Assembly: GCA_947371645.1 (NCBI GenBank)
Contig: CANBQJ010000086.1
Location: forward strand, 1 to 14,262
Length of the DNA: 14,262 nt
Source of the DNA: Burkholderiales bacterium
GTDB lineage: Bacteria; Pseudomonadota; Gammaproteobacteria; Burkholderiales; Burkholderiaceae
Direction: 5' to 3'
Positions 1 to 8,079 of the stretch are shown in pieces. The position numbers and the translations under genes were made by a program. The notes under the pieces are model-generated. The model made no database searches. It saw nothing but the letters and a program-made list of their open reading frames with translations, and was not told where the DNA came from. Every line of letters starts with the position of its first letter. Positions within the stretch are counted from its first letter, which is position 1.

Positions 1-21
1 GCCAAACGCGGAGACCACAAC

Positions 22-1275
22 ATGTTCCAGCACATCAAGGTGCCCGAAGGTGGGCAGAAGATCACGGTCAACCCGGACTTCTCGCTCAATGTCCCCAACA
101 ACCCCATCATCCCCTACATCGAAGGCGACGGCACGGGCTTTGACATCACACCCGTGATGATCAAGGTGGTCGACGCAGCCGTGGCCAAGGCCTATGCCGG
201 CCAGAAGCAGATCCACTGGATGGAAATCTACGCTGGTGAAAAATCCACCCGCGTCTATGGCCCCGATGTGTGGCTGCCCGAAGAGACCCTGCATGTCCTG
301 AAGGACTTTGTGGTTTCCATCAAGGGCCCTCTGACCACGCCGGTGGGCGGCGGCATCCGTTCGCTGAACGTGGCCTTGCGGCAGGAGCTTGACCTTTACG
401 TCTGCCTGCGCCCGGTGACCTACTTCAAGGGCGTGCCTTCGCCCGTGAAAGAGCCGCACAAGATCGACATGGTGATCTTCCGTGAGAACTCGGAAGACAT
501 CTATGCCGGCATCGAATTCGAAGCCCAGAGCGACAAGGCCAAGAAGCTGATCAAATTCCTGCAGGAAGAGTTCGGCGTCAAGAAGATCCGCTTCCCCGAG
601 ACTTCCGGTATCGGCATCAAGCCTGTGTCCAAGGAAGGCACCGAGCGCCTCACGCGCAAGGCCATCCAGTACGCCATCGACAACGACAAGCCCAGCGTGA
701 CCATCGTGCACAAGGGCAACATCATGAAGTACACCGAAGGTGGCTTCCGTGACTGGTCGTATGCCCTGGCCCAGAACGAGTTCGGAGCCGAACTGATCGA
801 CGGCGGCCCATGGTGCAAGTTCAAGAGCCCGAAGACGGGCAAGGACATCATCATCAAGGACGCCATCGCCGACGCCTTCTTGCAACAGATCCTGCTGCGT
901 CCGGCCGAGTACAGCGTGATCGCCACGCTCAACCTCAATGGCGATTACATCTCCGACGCGCTGGCCGCACAGGTTGGTGGCATCGGCATCGCCCCAGGCG
1001 CCAACCTGTCCGACTCCGTGGCCATGTTCGAAGCGACCCACGGCACGGCACCGAAGTACGCTGGCAAGGACTACGTGAACCCTGGTTCCGAGATTTTGTC
1101 GGCCGAGATGATGCTGCGCCACATGGGCTGGTTCGAAGCCGCCGACCTGATCATCAGCTCGATGAACAAGGCCATCCAGAGCAAGAAGGTCACTTATGAC
1201 TTCGCGCGACTGATGGAGGGTGCGACCCAGGTGTCGTGTTCCGGATTTGGCCAGGTGATGATCGACAACATGTGA
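22..1275 (+). CDS. icd: NADP-dependent isocitrate dehydrogenase
   Basis: Cytoplasmic TCA-cycle enzyme that oxidatively decarboxylates isocitrate to 2-oxoglutarate with NADP+. The protein is 417 residues, close to the 416 of E. coli Icd, and is full length. Substrate loop GGGIRSLN lies at about 109-116; its Ser114 corresponds to the serine phosphorylated by AceK in enterics. The metal-binding block [17 protein letters not shown] is at about 304-320, with Asp308 and Asp312. [18 protein letters not shown] at about 340-357 carries the Lys345/Tyr346 pair typical of NADP-using enzymes. The start ATG is preceded by GGAGA at 10-14 with 7 bases spacing, and the N-terminus aligns with the family. A strong terminator follows 32 bases after the stop, so the gene ends its transcript. 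The window starts 21 bases before the ATG, so its promoter cannot be seen. Family and function are very secure; regulation by phosphorylation is only inferred from the conserved serine. Confidence 0.98.
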   Translation: MFQHIKVPEGGQKITVNPDFSLNVPNNPIIPYIEGDGTGFDITPVMIKVVDAAVAKAYAGQKQIHWMEIYAGEKSTRVYGPDVWLPEETLHVLKDFVVSIKGPLTTPVGGGIRSLNVALRQELDLYVCLRPVTYFKGVPSPVKEPHKIDMVIFRENSEDIYAGIEFEAQSDKAKKLIKFLQEEFGVKKIRFPETSGIGIKPVSKEGTERLTRKAIQYAIDNDKPSVTIVHKGNIMKYTEGGFRDWSYALAQNEFGAELIDGGPWCKFKSPKTGKDIIIKDAIADAFLQQILLRPAEYSVIATLNLNGDYISDALAAQVGGIGIAPGANLSDSVAMFEATHGTAPKYAGKDYVNPGSEILSAEMMLRHMGWFEAADLIISSMNKAIQSKKVTYDFARLMEGATQVSCSGFGQVMIDNM

Positions 1276-1307
1276 TGTCTGGCGCTTCAACGCGCTGCCC
1301 CATCAAC

Positions 1308-1334
1308 AGGCCCGCTTCGTGCGGGCTTTTTTTT
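1308..1334 (+). terminator. Rho-independent terminator of icd
   Basis: A 6-bp G+C stem (GCCCGC, loop TTCGT, GCGGGC, 1310-1326) is followed directly by eight T residues (1327-1334). Two more pairs (A/T, G-T) extend the foot. It sits 32 bases downstream of the icd stop and points rightward. Confidence 0.93.
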
Positions 1335-1374
1335 GCCAGTTCGGAGGGCAGATGGTCATGGGCTCGGGCAGCGG

Positions 1375-1406
1375 TAAACAAAACGCGCCCCGTTCAGGGG
1401 CGCGTT
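1375..1406 (-). terminator. Rho-independent terminator of the cold-shock gene
   Basis: A perfect 10-bp inverted repeat AACGCGCCCC / GGGGCGCGTT (1382-1391 and 1397-1406) has a 5-base loop. Read on the minus strand it is followed by TTGTTTA, a T-rich tail. It lies 27 bases beyond the stop of the cold-shock gene, so the long reading frame with its tail ends naturally before the terminator. Confidence 0.85.
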
Positions 1407-1433
1407 GGCGGTGAGTGAGCAGTCAACCGTGGG

Positions 1434-1724
1434 TCAGTGTGACACGTGGTGCTCGCCGCCAATGTCTCTGAAGTGCATGTCAGAGAGCGCATCGTTGCCC
1501 ATCTCGGCCGCGACCTGTGCGTCTACAGCCTGGATGTTCTGTGCCAGCATGCCTTTGGGGCCTGCTACGAGTTCGTAGCTGACCTTGGAGCCCTGCTTCA
1601 GTGTGCGAAAACCATCCATCTGGATGGCGGAAAAATGGGCGAACACGTCGCCGCCTCCTTGATCTGGCTCGATGAAGCCAAAACCCTTGGCGTCGTTGAA
1701 CCATTTGACAGTGCCTGTGGCCAT
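1434..1724 (-). CDS. Cold-shock domain protein with C-terminal extension
   Basis: Small single-stranded nucleic-acid-binding protein (CspA family), expected to act as an RNA chaperone. From ATG at 1724 it is 96 residues. Residues 1-67 form a canonical cold-shock domain beginning [14 protein letters not shown], with RNP1 KGFGFI at 13-18 and RNP2-like VFAHF at 27-31. Single-domain Csp proteins usually stop near residue 67-70. This one continues for about 28 residues with an acidic, His-containing tail ending GGEHHVSH. The start is fixed by an AGGAGGA Shine-Dalgarno 4 bases upstream; the reading frame is open further upstream, but those codons lack a ribosome site. The gene is monocistronic, convergent with icd, and has its own terminator. 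Family assignment is secure. The exact paralogue (cspA/cspD type) is not, so no symbol is given. The role of the tail is unknown. Confidence 0.93.
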   Translation of the reverse strand: MATGTVKWFNDAKGFGFIEPDQGGGDVFAHFSAIQMDGFRTLKQGSKVSYELVAGPKGMLAQNIQAVDAQVAAEMGNDALSDMHFRDIGGEHHVSH

Positions 1725-1728
1725 GTCG

Positions 1729-1735
1729 TCCTCCT
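1729..1735 (-). promoter_or_regulatory. Strong Shine-Dalgarno of the cold-shock gene
   Basis: AGGAGGA on the minus strand lies 4 bases before ATG 1724. It decides between this start and an upstream in-frame ATG at 1778, which would add 18 residues foreign to the family. Confidence 0.85.
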
Positions 1736-1749
1736 GTAAATTTGTTGAC

Positions 1750-1778
1750 ATTTTCTGGGTGGTGAAAGTGTGTGTCAA
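1750..1778 (-). promoter_or_regulatory. Candidate proximal sigma-70 promoter of the cold-shock gene
   Basis: Read leftward, a perfect -35 TTGACA (1778-1773) is followed after 17 bp by GAAAAT (1755-1750), a 4/6 match to the -10 box. Transcription would start near 1743 and give a leader of roughly 20 bases containing the Shine-Dalgarno. The same hexamer is half of an inverted repeat with TTGACA on the plus strand (1745-1750), so the site may instead be an RNA stem in a longer leader. Confidence 0.4.
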
Positions 1779-1798
1779 GCCAACACCGACCCCAACTC

Positions 1799-1804
1799 AT
1801 TATA
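1799..1804 (-). promoter_or_regulatory. Candidate distal -10 box of the cold-shock gene
   Basis: A perfect TATAAT on the minus strand, in a local AT-rich stretch, about 75 bases before the start codon. No convincing -35 hexamer is seen at 16-18 bp. If used, it would yield a leader of about 68 bases that contains the TTGACA/TGTCAA inverted repeat. Confidence 0.4.
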
Positions 1805-1977
1805 TGTACGCCCCATTTGTTTCGGATTGTGAAAATTATTAGCAATCATCAAGAAATTTCTGGGGCAGCCCCTTGGTTTGTGCCCACATCGTCTTCGGCA
1901 TGAATCATGCTGAGGGTCTTCCCGCGTGCCATTTTCGGATGCCAGGGAAAAGTCCTGTGTCTGTCGTGAATTTCCTG

Positions 1978-2007
1978 CCCTTGCAGACGAGTCGGACACC
2001 CCAAGAT
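1978..2007 (+). promoter_or_regulatory. Candidate heat-shock (sigma-32/RpoH-type) promoter of clpS-clpA
   Basis: CCCTTGCA (1978-1985), 13 bp, then CCCCAAGAT (1999-2007). This resembles the classic enterobacterial sigma-32 consensus (CCCTTGAA, 13-17 bp, CCCCATnT), with one mismatch in the first element and two in the second. Transcription would start near 2014, about 33 bases before ATG 2047. The match is read by eye and is not experimental. Confidence 0.4.
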
Positions 2008-2010
2008 GAC

Positions 2011-2039
2011 ATGACAGGGGGAGGCCCCTCTCTTAGAAT
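2011..2039 (+). promoter_or_regulatory. Candidate sigma-70 promoter of clpS-clpA
   Basis: ATGACA (2011-2016), 17 bp, then TAGAAT (2034-2039): 5/6 matches to each consensus hexamer at ideal spacing. The predicted start site (about 2046) coincides with the first possible clpS ATG (2047). Use of this promoter would therefore give a leaderless message or favour the internal ATG at 2071. Confidence 0.4.
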
Positions 2040-2046
2040 CTTTCTC

Positions 2047-2396
2047 ATGACCCAGCCCAGTCCCACGCGGATGTCACAAAAGCCAAGTGGTCCTTCAGAG
2101 GACGGGCAGGGTGCGACTGTCGCCGAGCGGGAGGCATTGGCGGTAGAGCCTCCCAAACTGTTTCAGGTGGTGATGCTCAATGACGACTTCACGCCCATGG
2201 AATTTGTCGTATACGTGTTGCAAGAGCACTTTCGCCACGACATCGAAACGGCCACGCAGATCATGCTAAAAATCCACCACGATGGTCGTGGTGTGTGCGG
2301 TGTCTACACCAAAGACGTCGCGGCCACCAAGGTCGAACTCGTTCTTGCCGCCGCCCGCCAGGCCGGGCACCCCCTGCAGTGCATTCTGGAGACCGC

Positions 2397-2400
<4 letters not shown>
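2047..2400 (+). CDS. clpS: ATP-dependent Clp protease adaptor ClpS
   Basis: Cytoplasmic adaptor that binds N-degron substrates (proteins starting with Phe, Leu, Trp or Tyr) and docks on the N-domain of ClpA, redirecting ClpAP toward them. From ATG 2047 it is 117 residues. The core [19 protein letters not shown] (about 41-59) contains the substrate-pocket residues Asn45-Asp46-Asp47 and gate Met51. His77 in KIHHDG corresponds to E. coli His66. The C-terminus [15 protein letters not shown]...AGHPLQC is typical. An alternative ATG at 2071 would give 109 residues, nearer the usual 104-110; neither start has a Shine-Dalgarno, so the start is uncertain by 8 codons. The stop overlaps the clpA start as ATGA, so the two are translationally coupled and the adaptor is made with its unfoldase. 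Function is secure. Confidence 0.95.
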
Positions 2401-4718
<2,318 letters not shown>

Positions 4719-4735
4719 GGGTTCAGGCCAACTGC

Positions 4736-4766
4736 ACTCGGGCGAAGCGGATGGCTTGGCCCGAGT
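4736..4766. other. Hairpin downstream of clpA
   Basis: Inverted repeat ACTCGGGC (4736-4743) / GCCCGAGT (4759-4766), 8 bp with a 15-base loop, without a T-tract on either strand. It may stabilise the clpA 3' end or help end leftward transcripts coming out of lpxH. Confidence 0.45.
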
Positions 4767-4787
4767 CAGGTGACACGGCAGATTGGA

Positions 4788-4827
4788 CAACGCCGGGTGA
4801 GCGCAAGCTGCCCGGCGTTGTTGTTTT
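4788..4827 (+). terminator. Terminator of clpS-clpA
   Basis: Perfect 10-bp inverted repeat CAACGCCGGG (4788-4797) / CCCGGCGTTG (4811-4820), 13-base loop, followed by TTGTTTT (4821-4827). The T-run touches the stop codon of the convergent lpxH. On the minus strand the hairpin has no T-run, so it is oriented for clpA. Confidence 0.8.
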
Positions 4828-5624
4828 CAGCTGCGTGGATGGGCCAGGTTCAGGCGACACCAACCGTCTGCTGTCCAACGCAGCACTTCAGCCCTTGGCG
4901 CACCGCCACCGTCCAGGTCCCAGTCGCTGAGCACGCGGCGTGTGTGGCCGGCGAAGGCCTGGTCGCCCGGGCGATGGGTGTGCCCGTGCACCAGGGTGCT
5001 GGCGTGTGCCGCTTGCAGCCAGGCTTGCGCCGCAGCCTCGTCCACGTCGGCCCAGGTTTCAGGCTGCTGGGACTGATGCGAGGCCATGCTCGCTTCACGC
5101 ATGTGCCGGGCCTGGGCCAGGCGCTGCGCAAGGGGCAGGGCGGTGAAGGCCTGCTGCCAGGAGGCCGAACGGACCTGGCTGCGGAACTTCAGGTAGGTCG
5201 AATCAGACAGGCACAGCTCATCCCCATGGATGAGCAGCGCGCGCTGGCCAAAGGCATGCACCACGGTGGGGTCGTGAAGGGCATGGGCGTGGCAGGCTGT
5301 GATCATGTCCTGGCCGACCAGGAAATCGCGGTTGCCCACCATGAACCCCAGATGGCAGCGCTGACCGGTCTGTGCAAAGAGGTCCACGCAGCGCTGCTCG
5401 AAGGGCTGGCTGCGCATGTCATCGCCCACCCAGGCCTCGAAGATGTCACCCATCAACAGCACGGCGTCGGCCGGCGTGCTGCGCAGGTGCTGCGCCAGCG
5501 CGTCAAACGTGCGGGGCAGGCCTTCGTGCAGGTGCAGATCGGAGATGAAATCGATGCAGCGCCAATGGGCGGGCGCATGCAAATGGCCCGCATCCGCGGG
5601 CCATGAGGGGGCGTTCATTGCCAT
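4827..5624 (-). CDS. lpxH: UDP-2,3-diacylglucosamine diphosphatase LpxH
   Basis: Peripheral inner-membrane metallophosphoesterase of lipid A synthesis that splits UDP-2,3-diacylglucosamine to lipid X and UMP. It is 265 residues (E. coli 240). All calcineurin-like metal motifs are present in order: DLHL (29-32), GDIFEAWVGDD (59-69), GNRDF (97-101), HGDELC (133-138) and HGHTHRP (213-219). The GDxFExWxGDD form is diagnostic of LpxH rather than LpxI/LpxG. The N-terminus is about 20 residues longer than E. coli. ATG 5624 is annotated, and an ATG two codons later (5618) is equally possible because neither has a clear Shine-Dalgarno. It is the last gene of the leftward envelope operon, 34 bases after ppiB, and ends against the clpA terminator. 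Confidence 0.95.
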   Translation of the reverse strand: MAMNAPSWPADAGHLHAPAHWRCIDFISDLHLHEGLPRTFDALAQHLRSTPADAVLLMGDIFEAWVGDDMRSQPFEQRCVDLFAQTGQRCHLGFMVGNRDFLVGQDMITACHAHALHDPTVVHAFGQRALLIHGDELCLSDSTYLKFRSQVRSASWQQAFTALPLAQRLAQARHMREASMASHQSQQPETWADVDEAAAQAWLQAAHASTLVHGHTHRPGDQAFAGHTRRVLSDWDLDGGGAPRAEVLRWTADGWCRLNLAHPRS

Positions 5625-5658
5625 GCGATCGCCATGGGCTCAGGCGAATGCAGGGCGA

Positions 5659-6159
5659 TCAGACCACTACGGCCTTGGTGATGAGCACGTCTTCCAGTGG
5701 CACGTCGTCATGAGGGCCACGGCGACCGGTCTTGACCTTCTCGATGGCGTCCACGATGTCAGTGCCGGCAACAACCTTGCCGAACACCGCGTAGCCCCAG
5801 CCTTGGGGCGACTCGGACTTGAAGTTCAGGAAGTCGTTGTTGGTGGCGTTGATGAAGAACTGGGCGCTGGCCGAGTGCGGCGCGCTGGTGCGTGCCATGG
5901 CCACCGTGTAGTGGTCGTTCTTCAGGCCATTGTTGGCCTCGTTCTGGATGGGGTCGCGCGTGGGCTTTTGCTTGAGGCCCGCTTCGAAGCCACCGCCCTG
6001 GACCATGAAGCCCTTGATGACGCGGTGAAAGACAGTGCCGTCATAGTGGCCGGCCTTGACGTACTCGACGAAGTTGGCGACGGTGGCCGGGGCCTTGGCG
6101 TCGTCAAGGTCGAGGCGGATCACGCCCGCGGTGGTGTGCAGTTCAACGGTTTGGGTCAT
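5659..6159 (-). CDS. ppiB: Cytoplasmic cyclophilin-type peptidyl-prolyl isomerase
   Basis: Catalyses cis-trans isomerisation of X-Pro bonds. It has 166 residues, no signal peptide, and is close in length to E. coli PpiB (164). Catalytic cyclophilin features are [15 protein letters not shown] (44-58) with Arg46 and Gln54, VAMART (86-91), SAQFFIN (98-104) and [10 protein letters not shown] (120-129). Its ATG (6159) lies one base after the stop of the exported cyclophilin gene, so the pair is tightly coupled, and lpxH follows 34 bases later. The pair is clearly paralogous, differing mainly in the signal sequence. The name ppiB is chosen because the product lacks an export signal. Confidence 0.94.
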   Translation of the reverse strand: MTQTVELHTTAGVIRLDLDDAKAPATVANFVEYVKAGHYDGTVFHRVIKGFMVQGGGFEAGLKQKPTRDPIQNEANNGLKNDHYTVAMARTSAPHSASAQFFINATNNDFLNFKSESPQGWGYAVFGKVVAGTDIVDAIEKVKTGRRGPHDDVPLEDVLITKAVVV

Positions 6160-6160
6160 G

Positions 6161-6730
6161 TCATTTCTCGATGGTGACTTGCTTGATGATCACCGGTTGC
6201 ACCGGCACATCGCTGAAGGGACCGCGCATGCCGGTCTCGACCTTGCGGATCTTGTCGACGACGTCCAGGCCGGCGGTGACCTTGCCGAACACGGCATAGC
6301 CGTTGCCATCGGGCGAACGGGCCGCGTCCAGGAAGGCATTGTCCTTCACGTTGATGAAGAACTGGGCTGTGGCCGAGTCGGGCACATTGGTGCGGGCCAT
6401 GGCGATGGTGCCGCGCTGGTTGCTCAGGCCGCTGCGGCTCTCCAGCGGGATGGGTGCGCGGGTGGCCTTTTCTTTCAAGTCGGGGGTCATGCCACCACCC
6501 TGAATCATGAAGCCATCGATGACGCGGTGGAACACCGTGCCGTTGTAGTGGCCCGACTTGACGTACTGGAGGAAGTTGTCGACGGTCTTGGGGGCCTTGG
6601 CGGCATCCAGTTGCACCACGATGTCGCCCAGCGAGGTGGTGATTTTGACGTTCTGAGCCTGCACCCAACTGCATGCGGCCAGCAGGCTGCAGGCCAGGGC
6701 TGCGTGCAGCGTCTTGCGATGGGGACTCAT
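6161..6730 (-). CDS. ppiA: Exported cyclophilin-type peptidyl-prolyl isomerase
   Basis: Folding catalyst expected in the periplasm; 189 residues. The first about 25 residues form a signal peptide (MSPHRK, then a hydrophobic stretch). Two processing routes are readable. One is a lipobox L17-A18-A19-C20 with Ser21 after it, giving an outer-membrane lipoprotein. The other is signal peptidase I cleavage after V-Q-A25. The mature cyclophilin domain has [15 protein letters not shown] (67-81, Arg69), IAMART (109-114), TAQFFIN (121-127) and NGYAVFGKV (143-151). ATG 6730 is preferred because it overlaps the stop of the upstream gene as ATGA and starts a proper signal peptide. A longer frame from 6760 would put ten charged residues in front. 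Family is secure; the lipoprotein status is open. Confidence 0.93.
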   Translation of the reverse strand: MSPHRKTLHAALACSLLAACSWVQAQNVKITTSLGDIVVQLDAAKAPKTVDNFLQYVKSGHYNGTVFHRVIDGFMIQGGGMTPDLKEKATRAPIPLESRSGLSNQRGTIAMARTNVPDSATAQFFINVKDNAFLDAARSPDGNGYAVFGKVTAGLDVVDKIRKVETGMRGPFSDVPVQPVIIKQVTIEK

Positions 6731-8079
6731 CCGATGGTTCCTTCGAAGAAGATTTTCCACAAGCCGCCCTCTTTGCCCCAGTACTGGCGCTTGATGGTGC
6801 CTGTGCGTTGGCCTTCACCCACTTCGCCGAAGGTGATGACCAGGATGTCGCTCTTGTCTTTCCAGCCGAGGATGGCCAGGTCCTTGAGTTGGAGCATGTG
6901 GCCGCGCTGCTGCTGCACGTCGCGCTCCAGCTGTTGCTTGAACTGCTGCAGGTCTTTGCTCCCCGACGAAAACTGCGGTGAGTAGAAGGCCAGCAGGCGG
7001 TTCAGGTCGCCGCTGGCGCGGGCCACGCGCCAACCCTCGAGCAGGTTTTGCAGGCTGCGGCGCTGCTGCTCGGTGCGGTCGGGGGTGATCCATTGCAGGC
7101 CACGGGCGATGACCACCGGCGTGGTGCGGGGCTGAACGCGTTGCAGCAGGGTTTGCAATTCAGGGTTGGCCAGCACCACGCAACCGTCTGTGCTGTTGGG
7201 GCTGCGTGCGTAGCTGTCGCTGGGCACACCGTGCAGCCAGATGCCGCCCCCGGTCTTGCCTTGGCGGCGGTCGTATTCGTTGGGGTAGTTCAGCGGCAGG
7301 GCACCCACGCCATAGAAATCGGTCAGCTGTTTGGCGTCCAGGCGGCTGGTGATGTAGTAGACGCCCAGTGGCGTGCGCTGGTCGCCCTCGGTGCTTTTTT
7401 CGGCGCCGAGCCTGCCAATCGACACATAGTGTTCGGCCACCAGGTGCAGCCCCGTCGGACCATTTTCAAAGAGGTAGAGGCGGGAGCGGTTGGCGTCGAC
7501 CGCGATCGCGTGCCGTGTGGTGGGTGGCAGTTCGATGAACTGGGCGGGGAGGGCGTCAGCTGGCGGGCGCTCACGCAAGGCAGTCAGGCGACGTTCGGCT
7601 TCCGTGCGGAGTTGGTCCAGCTTCTGCGGCGCCTTGGCGGCCATGTCTGCCGGAGCGTGGCCCATGTTGGGCAGGGCCTGTACGCGGGACAGCAACAGGT
7701 CGCCATAGACCAGCTGGGCGAGCTGGAAGTTGGGGATGTCTTTGACCAGGGCCTCGGCCTTGCTGAGCGCCTGCTTCATCTGGCCCGCGCCGATGAGGCG
7801 GTAGACGTCCAGCAGGCGAGCTTCAGCCGGCGCCAGCGTCGGAGCCGTGGCCAGCGTGGTGTCGCTTTGGGTGAGTTGGGCAGATGCGTTCATCAAGCGG
7901 CCGGCACCTGTGGCACCGGGCTCTGCCTTGACCTGCACCACACGACCTGGGTCCAGGCTCAGCCGGCCACCCTCTGCGCCCGCCAGGGCGGGTGCCGCAG
8001 CGCATGCCAGCCAAGCCAGGACGGACACGCTGCGCACGTGACGCAGCAGCCGGCCATGTTGATCTCCCCAAGCCTTCAT
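6727..8079 (-). CDS. Secreted L,D-transpeptidase/carboxypeptidase-like protein (YkuD) with C-terminal NTF2-like domain
   Basis: Predicted periplasmic peptidoglycan enzyme of 450 residues. A signal peptide ends near A31-L-A33. A helical TPR-like segment spans about 84-135. The YkuD catalytic domain covers about 190-326 with WLHG (His283) and STDGC (Cys300), the histidine and nucleophilic cysteine. The usual SHGC motif has Asp in place of His here. An NTF2/SnoaL-like domain follows at about 343-448. YkuD plus NTF2-like is the architecture of the epsilonproteobacterial shape enzymes Csd6 and Pgp2, which are L,D-carboxypeptidases. This protein may therefore trim tetrapeptides rather than cross-link, which is inference. 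ATG 8079 shares one base with the stop of the TPR gene (TGATG); a GTG one codon upstream is also possible. The C-terminal domain is homologous to that of the neighbouring TPR protein. Confidence 0.88.
   Translation of the reverse strand: MKAWGDQHGRLLRHVRSVSVLAWLACAAAPALAGAEGGRLSLDPGRVVQVKAEPGATGAGRLMNASAQLTQSDTTLATAPTLAPAEARLLDVYRLIGAGQMKQALSKAEALVKDIPNFQLAQLVYGDLLLSRVQALPNMGHAPADMAAKAPQKLDQLRTEAERRLTALRERPPADALPAQFIELPPTTRHAIAVDANRSRLYLFENGPTGLHLVAEHYVSIGRLGAEKSTEGDQRTPLGVYYITSRLDAKQLTDFYGVGALPLNYPNEYDRRQGKTGGGIWLHGVPSDSYARSPNSTDGCVVLANPELQTLLQRVQPRTTPVVIARGLQWITPDRTEQQRRSLQNLLEGWRVARASGDLNRLLAFYSPQFSSGSKDLQQFKQQLERDVQQQRGHMLQLKDLAILGWKDKSDILVITFGEVGEGQRTGTIKRQYWGKEGGLWKIFFEGTIG

Larger units (their letters stand above)
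1725..2046. other. Divergent control region between the cold-shock gene and clpS
   Basis: About 320 bases without a credible gene. Besides the listed promoters it holds three small symmetric elements. One is the inverted repeat TTGACA (1745-1750) / TGTCAA (1773-1778). The second is a perfect 10-base palindrome AGAAATTTCT (1852-1861) followed at once by GGGG-CAG-CCCC (1862-1872). The third is AGGGG-GAGG-CCCCT (2016-2029), lying between the hexamers of the sigma-70-like clpS promoter. The stretch 1800-1860 is clearly more AT-rich than its surroundings. Open frames here in both directions show no recognisable protein. Confidence 0.6.

Noticed and set aside
1745..1750. TTGACA on the plus strand as a rightward -35 box
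   Set aside because: The sequence 16-18 bp downstream (GTGTGT region) has no -10 resemblance and no gene starts nearby on that strand.
1873..2046. N-terminal extension of clpS by 58 residues
   Set aside because: The extra residues do not resemble ClpS and span the apparent promoters. Known ClpS proteins are about 105-115 residues.
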